Made by a program: the position numbers and the translations under genes
The notes under the pieces: generated by a model
What the model was told of the DNA's origin: nothing
Databases searched by the model: none
The model's input: the letters and a program-made list of their open reading frames with translations, nothing else
In this document: positions 59,521-64,000 of the stretch, one piece after another
Numbering within the stretch: the stretch's first letter is position 1
How the letters are laid out: each line of letters starts with the position of its first letter
From: Anastatus disparis
Lineage: Eukaryota > Arthropoda > Insecta > Hymenoptera > Eupelmidae
Length of the DNA stretch: 64,000 nt
Assembly (NCBI GenBank): GCA_017163975.1
Contig: JAFFSR010000300.1
Coordinates: 203,501 to 267,500 of the forward strand
Direction: 5' to 3'

Positions 59521-60601
59521 GTATGTAAATGCACGGTGTAGAGTCTCAGCTAAGAGAAAAGGATTGTGACGATCCCTTCTCCAACGCTCTCTCTCCATCT
59601 TCCTTTGTCGTTTCTTTTCTCTCTCTTCGCTTAATGCGCGAGAGATCAACGGGCCAGCATTTCCAATTCGCTCTAGTAGCTTACGGATCTCCCCATCTCT
59701 CTTACTCCCTATCTCTATCTTATTCTTCTATCTTTAACCTCTTATTTTTGACTCATCGACTCCTAGCGCACGCACGGTTGTTGCAAGGTATTGGTGTATT
59801 CGTGGTCGCTTAAAGGGGCCAGATACTATTAGAAGCTGAAAAAAAACAAGTATAATTTGATATAAATTGCTGATGTCTAAAAATAACTAATTTCATATAA
59901 AATTCTATTTATGTTTAAAAAATTTTATTGATTCTAAAATATAGAAAATATTTTGATTTAACTTCCAACTGTTGAAAAAATTTTTTTTTAACATTAATAA
60001 GTTAACAATATTCATACTGTATATACATCATACACAAAATATTTTTTTTTCACTGACAATTTCAATTTAATTTAGGTTTGAAAAATTTTATTTTAATATT
60101 ATTTTAATTTAACTTGTATTTTATAACAAGGTTACGTTTTATACAAACATAACCTAATAAAATGAAGTTTAATTGCACTAACATTAATATTAATATTTCT
60201 TTCCAAATTAAAACGAAAATGCAAATAATATTAATAAATATTTACATTTGAATAATTTGGTTTAGTGCTCAAAGTCCTAGGATTTTAAGATAAGAGTAAT
60301 TTTATTCATTATCATAATAAGTTGCACTCATTAGCTCGTTCGAAAAAATTACTACTAATTCGTAACGAAAATAAAGCGCCCATGACGATGTAACTGTATA
60401 CTCAAACCACGCCGCGGTGCGTACTATACAGGTACTACGGTTAGTATTAAACAATTTAATACTGTAGAACCGAAATTATCGGTTCTATCCTTCAAAATCA
60501 CCAGGACAAACCATTAAAAAAAAGGCACTGATAAAAGTAATATTAAAAAGTATTCTAAATACCTATTAAATAACTACTAGTAGTTTGATTTATAGGTATG
60601 A

Positions 60602-60850
60602 TTAAATTTAGTACTTTTTTTTAGTGAAAACCTTTTTGCGTGTACTGAGAAAAATAATGATTTTATACGTGACGTAGCAAATAAAAATAAAAAAGTCATC
60701 AAAAACTATGATACTTATTCCTCCTCCTTGCAGTCTTCTTCTGTTCCCTCTTCATTCATTGATGATGATAATCCTATAGATGCGTCCTTAAATGATACTA
60801 TTCGACAAATTGATACGGAATTTAAATCAGTTACAAGCGAGCAGGAATAA
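60602..60850 (+). other. Open frame with splice-acceptor-like start (possible exon)
   Basis: No stop occurs between 60602 and the TAA at 60848-60850. CTTTTTTTTAG at 60614-60624 resembles a 3' splice site, after which the frame gives about 74 residues (ENLFACTEKNNDF, NYDTYSSSLQSSSVPSSFID, DASLNDTIRQIDTEFKSVTS). It is Ser/Asp-rich and matches no domain I recognise. It could be a last exon, an unrecognised transposon fragment, or chance. Confidence 0.25.
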
Positions 60851-60879
60851 GAAAAAGAAGGCGATCATTTATTGCTTGA

Positions 60880-61265
60880 TTATTATCAGTACATTTATTA
60901 TAATATTTTATAAACTATTTAATAGTCTTCCAATTAACCTGAAGCAGATACAAACAAAAAATGTGCATAAAAGACTGAAAGAATGGATTGTTATTAATGT
61001 GCAATGAATAAATTATTAAATAAAAAATATAATATAATGATGAATTTTGGAAATATTATAAATAACATTACTAGGAAAATTATAAACTAGATTGTTGTTA
61101 CTTAAAATATAAAATATATAATAAATAAATTATGTATTTAGATTTAAGTTAGATATAAGTAATTATGTAACCAGCCCCACCAACAGATAACTATGTTTAT
61201 CTCTGTGGGATTTGCGCCAATTAATCGATGTAATTTTGTACTGGTTTTTAATAAATAAAATAAAT
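60880..61265 (+). mobile_element. 3' end of a second non-LTR retrotransposon
   Basis: The frame ending at 61005-61007 reads LFNSLPINLKQIQTKNVHKR followed by LKEWIVINVQ. This is the (W/F)NSLP...FK..LKEW ending common to LINE ORF2 proteins. A 3' UTR follows with CCAGCCCCACCAACAGATAA and CTCTGTGGGATTTG, then a tail of AATAAATAAAATAAATAAA at about 61244-61262. It is severely 5'-truncated. The tail is followed by the dispersed repeat at 61270. Confidence 0.6.
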
Positions 61266-61269
61266 AAAA

Positions 61270-61370
61270 ATTAAGTATTTTGTATCTCATTTAATTTGGT
61301 TTTATGATATTTGTTGTGCGACTATCAGAGACAATACGGTTTAAAGGAGCGCTATACATATATATACATA
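61270..61370 (+). repeat. Dispersed repeat, inverted copy of 7045-7145
   Basis: ATTTGTTGTGCGACTATCAG and the following AGACAATACGG match the reverse complement of 7045-7145. 61371-62050 is unassigned AT-rich sequence starting GGGACGTTTCACGTCAACTC. Confidence 0.7.
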
Positions 61371-62052
61371 TATATGGGACGTTTCACGTCAACTCACCTA
61401 ACAAAAAAATAGAATTCGTCGAAAATCTGTGAAAATGTTCTATTTGATACCCAAAATATACAAAAAAAATTTTAGAGGTCCAGGTCAAAGCGGTCAGGAT
61501 TTAAACGTGATGGAATTTTTCGAATTTTCCAAATTTTTTGCTAAATAAATATTTTTATGAATTTTTTCCTCAAAAACTATCAATTTTTCGTTAAAACTTA
61601 ATAGAATACTTTTTCTTGGAAATTAGATGTAGAATTCACCTGAATTTTTGCAAATTATAATATACTGATTTTTATGCTTACTTGATCGATTTAAACATAC
61701 TATTTAGTATATCTAAAAATCGAGCAGGTTAAATTGGCTTTTTAAAGTCTTATTTTTTTTGTTTTTTTATGAGGAAAAAATATACGAAGTCTCCAGTTGG
61801 GCAGCCTTCTCAAAGTTACTTAATTGTGCAAAAAAGTCTGAATAAATCGTTATTTTGGATCAATTATGAGATTCGTGATTTTTTTTCTGAAAAAGTATTG
61901 ATTTTTGGGACAAATGTATGGAAATGTTTTTTATTGGAAATTGTATGTAAAATGTATGTAAATTTTTGTAAACCATTATTTGCTAAACATCACAAATCAT
62001 AAATGAAATTTTAAAATTTTTAAATTTATTTTTTGTTAAATTTTTAGTATAT

Positions 62053-62886
62053 GGGTGATTCTATTCGAACGGGTCAAATTCAAATTTTTAAATAATAGAA
62101 AATAAAGGTGTTCATTTTAAAAATTTTACTCAGGTTTTTTTATGGTTATATCTAATAGAACAATATCCCAAAGTAACCAAGCTGTCCATAGGTTATTCCC
62201 AGAAGAACTGATAGATAAAAATATATTGATACAGAGGAATTACTTTTATTCCAGGGAAATTACTATTTTATTACCATCACTTGATATATTATTTTCTAAT
62301 GATATTTATGTCGAACAAAGATTCTAAACTATCTGAAATACTTTAGAATTAGCTATAACCATATATGGATGAGTTTTTAAAAATAAAAAACAACGAGTTA
62401 CAGCAAAAATATGTATTTTTAAACATTATTAGAAGAAAGTTAAAGAACAAATGTATCCATACTTGAGAAAGTTTGCTTTTTCAAAATATATAATAACATT
62501 ATTTTTGTGTTTAAGCGTGGAGTTAAGTGTACTTGATGATAAAGGATTGGCAGGAAGTTCACCACGTCCACGTGTAGAAACCATTTTATTACCAATATAA
62601 TCTAAAATAATATATTATCAATTTATAGATTTTCCAATTCAGATTTTCCAAAGACTTTCATTTAAATTCAAATAATTATATACTTACTTTAATATCAACG
62701 ACAAACTCTTTATCAAGGCTAATGACAAACTGATATTTTTATTTTCTGAATACTACGATGTAACCTTTGATTTCGCTTCATTTATTTGTAGTATATATGT
62801 AATATATAGTGTAGTATGTAAATATGACTACAGTGATTATTTACAAAAAGATTTGAGAATGTGCTTACTCAGAAATTCTCCACAAA

Positions 62887-62905
<19 letters not shown>
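62053..62905 (-). mobile_element. Copy B of the 1.7-kb TIR element (right half, inverted)
   Basis: Starts GGGTGATTCTATTCGAACGG and matches the reverse complement of about 8560-9367, including the MVISNRTISQS frame (62142-62327) and the VELSVLDDKGLAGSSPRPRV frame (from 62461). It is cut at a TA-rich tract and followed by copy C. Confidence 0.8.
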
Positions 62906-62918
<13 letters not shown>

Positions 62919-62968
62919 TATGAACATATTTTTACAAATTGTAATTTAAGACATTATGAACCATATAT

Positions 62969-63873
62969 AGGTGATTCTATTCTAACGGGTAATCACATGT
63001 AATCGTTTATTAAACTATCAATACAAGGTTCAAATATTGTTCACCACAAATTTTTCATACACTTCCAGGTTGTAACTTTATGATCCGTTGACTTTTTAAT
63101 CGCTAATTTTAATGTAGCTTTTGTAGGGACCCTCAGAAAGTATAAAAAGTAATCTCCCCTGTCTGTAATCACATAGAAAATTTTTTTTAAACGTTGTAGA
63201 GATACAGGATAGATAAATTAATACTTATGAAAGATCAAAAAATATTTTTTTCCATCCGTAAATACATTTCAGCAGAATGGTTGAAAAAAAAATATTTTCT
63301 TTGACCCTCTGTTATTATAAAAAAAATGTATATTTTTTCATAGATAAAAAGCAATAAGAATAAAAAATGTTATATTTGAATCTTATGAAAATATAAGCTA
63401 TTCCTATCACATAGAAATATTGTTATTATATGTTTATTTCGCTAAAAAATTGCTTTGTTGATCATAGAATACATTTTTGTTTACGTGTAAATGTCATTTC
63501 ACTTATGAAAGCTAAGTTACCTTTTCTACGATAATTTCCCTGGCTCTAAACATTTAACTGTCACAGATGATATAAGCGCATATTCAAATACGTAATAGAC
63601 GTTTACGAAAGTAGTAATGTACAACTAAGAAAGTTTGTATAGCAGTGAATGTTGGAGACCGTTTACTCGGTAAAAATTTCATTCAAATTATTAGGTAATC
63701 TCCCCTGGCATATAATTCCCCTGCCTTTTTTGAGATGCACTCATAAAATTCTAATAAAATAATAAAGTCAACAATTTTATTCATGAATTTCATATCATGA
63801 AGTGTTAAATTATTTGTACACTTGAAATTTAATACATATTATACTGCTTATAATTTTTATATATTCAAAATTG

Positions 63874-63929
<56 letters not shown>

Positions 63930-64000
63930 GGAGAATTTCTGAGTAAGCACATTCTCAAATCTTTTTGTAAATAATCACTGTAGTCATATTTACATACTAC
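62969..64000 (+). mobile_element. Copy C of the 1.7-kb TIR element (left half, direct; runs off the window)
   Basis: Starts AGGTGATTCTATTCTAACGG and matches about 7663-8640 in the same orientation through the (TA)n tract and TTTGTGGAGAATTTC. The right part lies outside the window. Confidence 0.8.

Overview
The window is eukaryotic, AT-rich and built almost entirely of repeats. No complete, intact host gene is recognisable. The recognisable proteins are all from mobile elements: Ty3/gypsy integrase and gag, Penelope-like GIY-YIG endonuclease, non-LTR reverse transcriptase, a DDE transposase and a Mutator-like protein. Relics of this mix, together with many TIR/MITE elements and long degenerate satellites, suggest an arthropod, most likely an insect. 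A hymenopteran is my best guess from recalled transposon families, but this is not proven by the sequence.

Layout. 1-1408: 3' end of a minus-strand gypsy element (partial LTR, polypurine tract, integrase C-terminus). 1488-1795: a 42-bp minisatellite that recurs at 28130. 1959-3369: Penelope-like element with 441-bp inverted arms and 12-bp target duplications. 5975-7036: nearly perfect 1-kb foldback at a TA site. 7663-9367: a TIR element with two more partial copies at the right end of the window (62053 and 62969). 10080-17290: 7.2-kb TTTATGGG-like degenerate array, with the same repeat in opposite orientation at 24515-26440. Between these two arrays lie a TTAGCTAAA array, a palindromic GCGTACGC satellite, a small MITE, a broken DDE transposase and a 50-bp satellite.

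27391-31357: a ~4-kb DNA transposon with ~270-bp TIRs, one decayed minus-strand gene and an internal minisatellite. The gene is split by a TTAA-flanked MITE whose removal restores the frame. 31575-33320: a LINE fragment. 33385-36582: satellites with TTTGTCGCT motifs (282-bp, then 492-bp units), containing a second TTAA MITE and an internal strand switch.

36583-59474: read here as one minus-strand, gag-only LTR retrotransposon with ~2-kb LTRs that has been heavily invaded. The left LTR carries a 2.8-kb CACGTAC array, a 664-bp palindromic MITE and a 4.6-kb non-coding LTR element. The interior carries a second 664-bp MITE and the gag gene (one frame, three stops). The right LTR carries a Mutator-like relic, a MITE with a 9-bp target duplication, and another TIR element. 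Empty sites in the opposite LTR copy support two of these insertions.

The right end holds a LINE 3' end and the repeat copies mentioned above. A theme is that several tandem arrays share their monomer with a nearby or homologous transposon, as if transposon ends seeded satellites. No operons, tRNAs, rRNAs or CRISPR arrays were seen.
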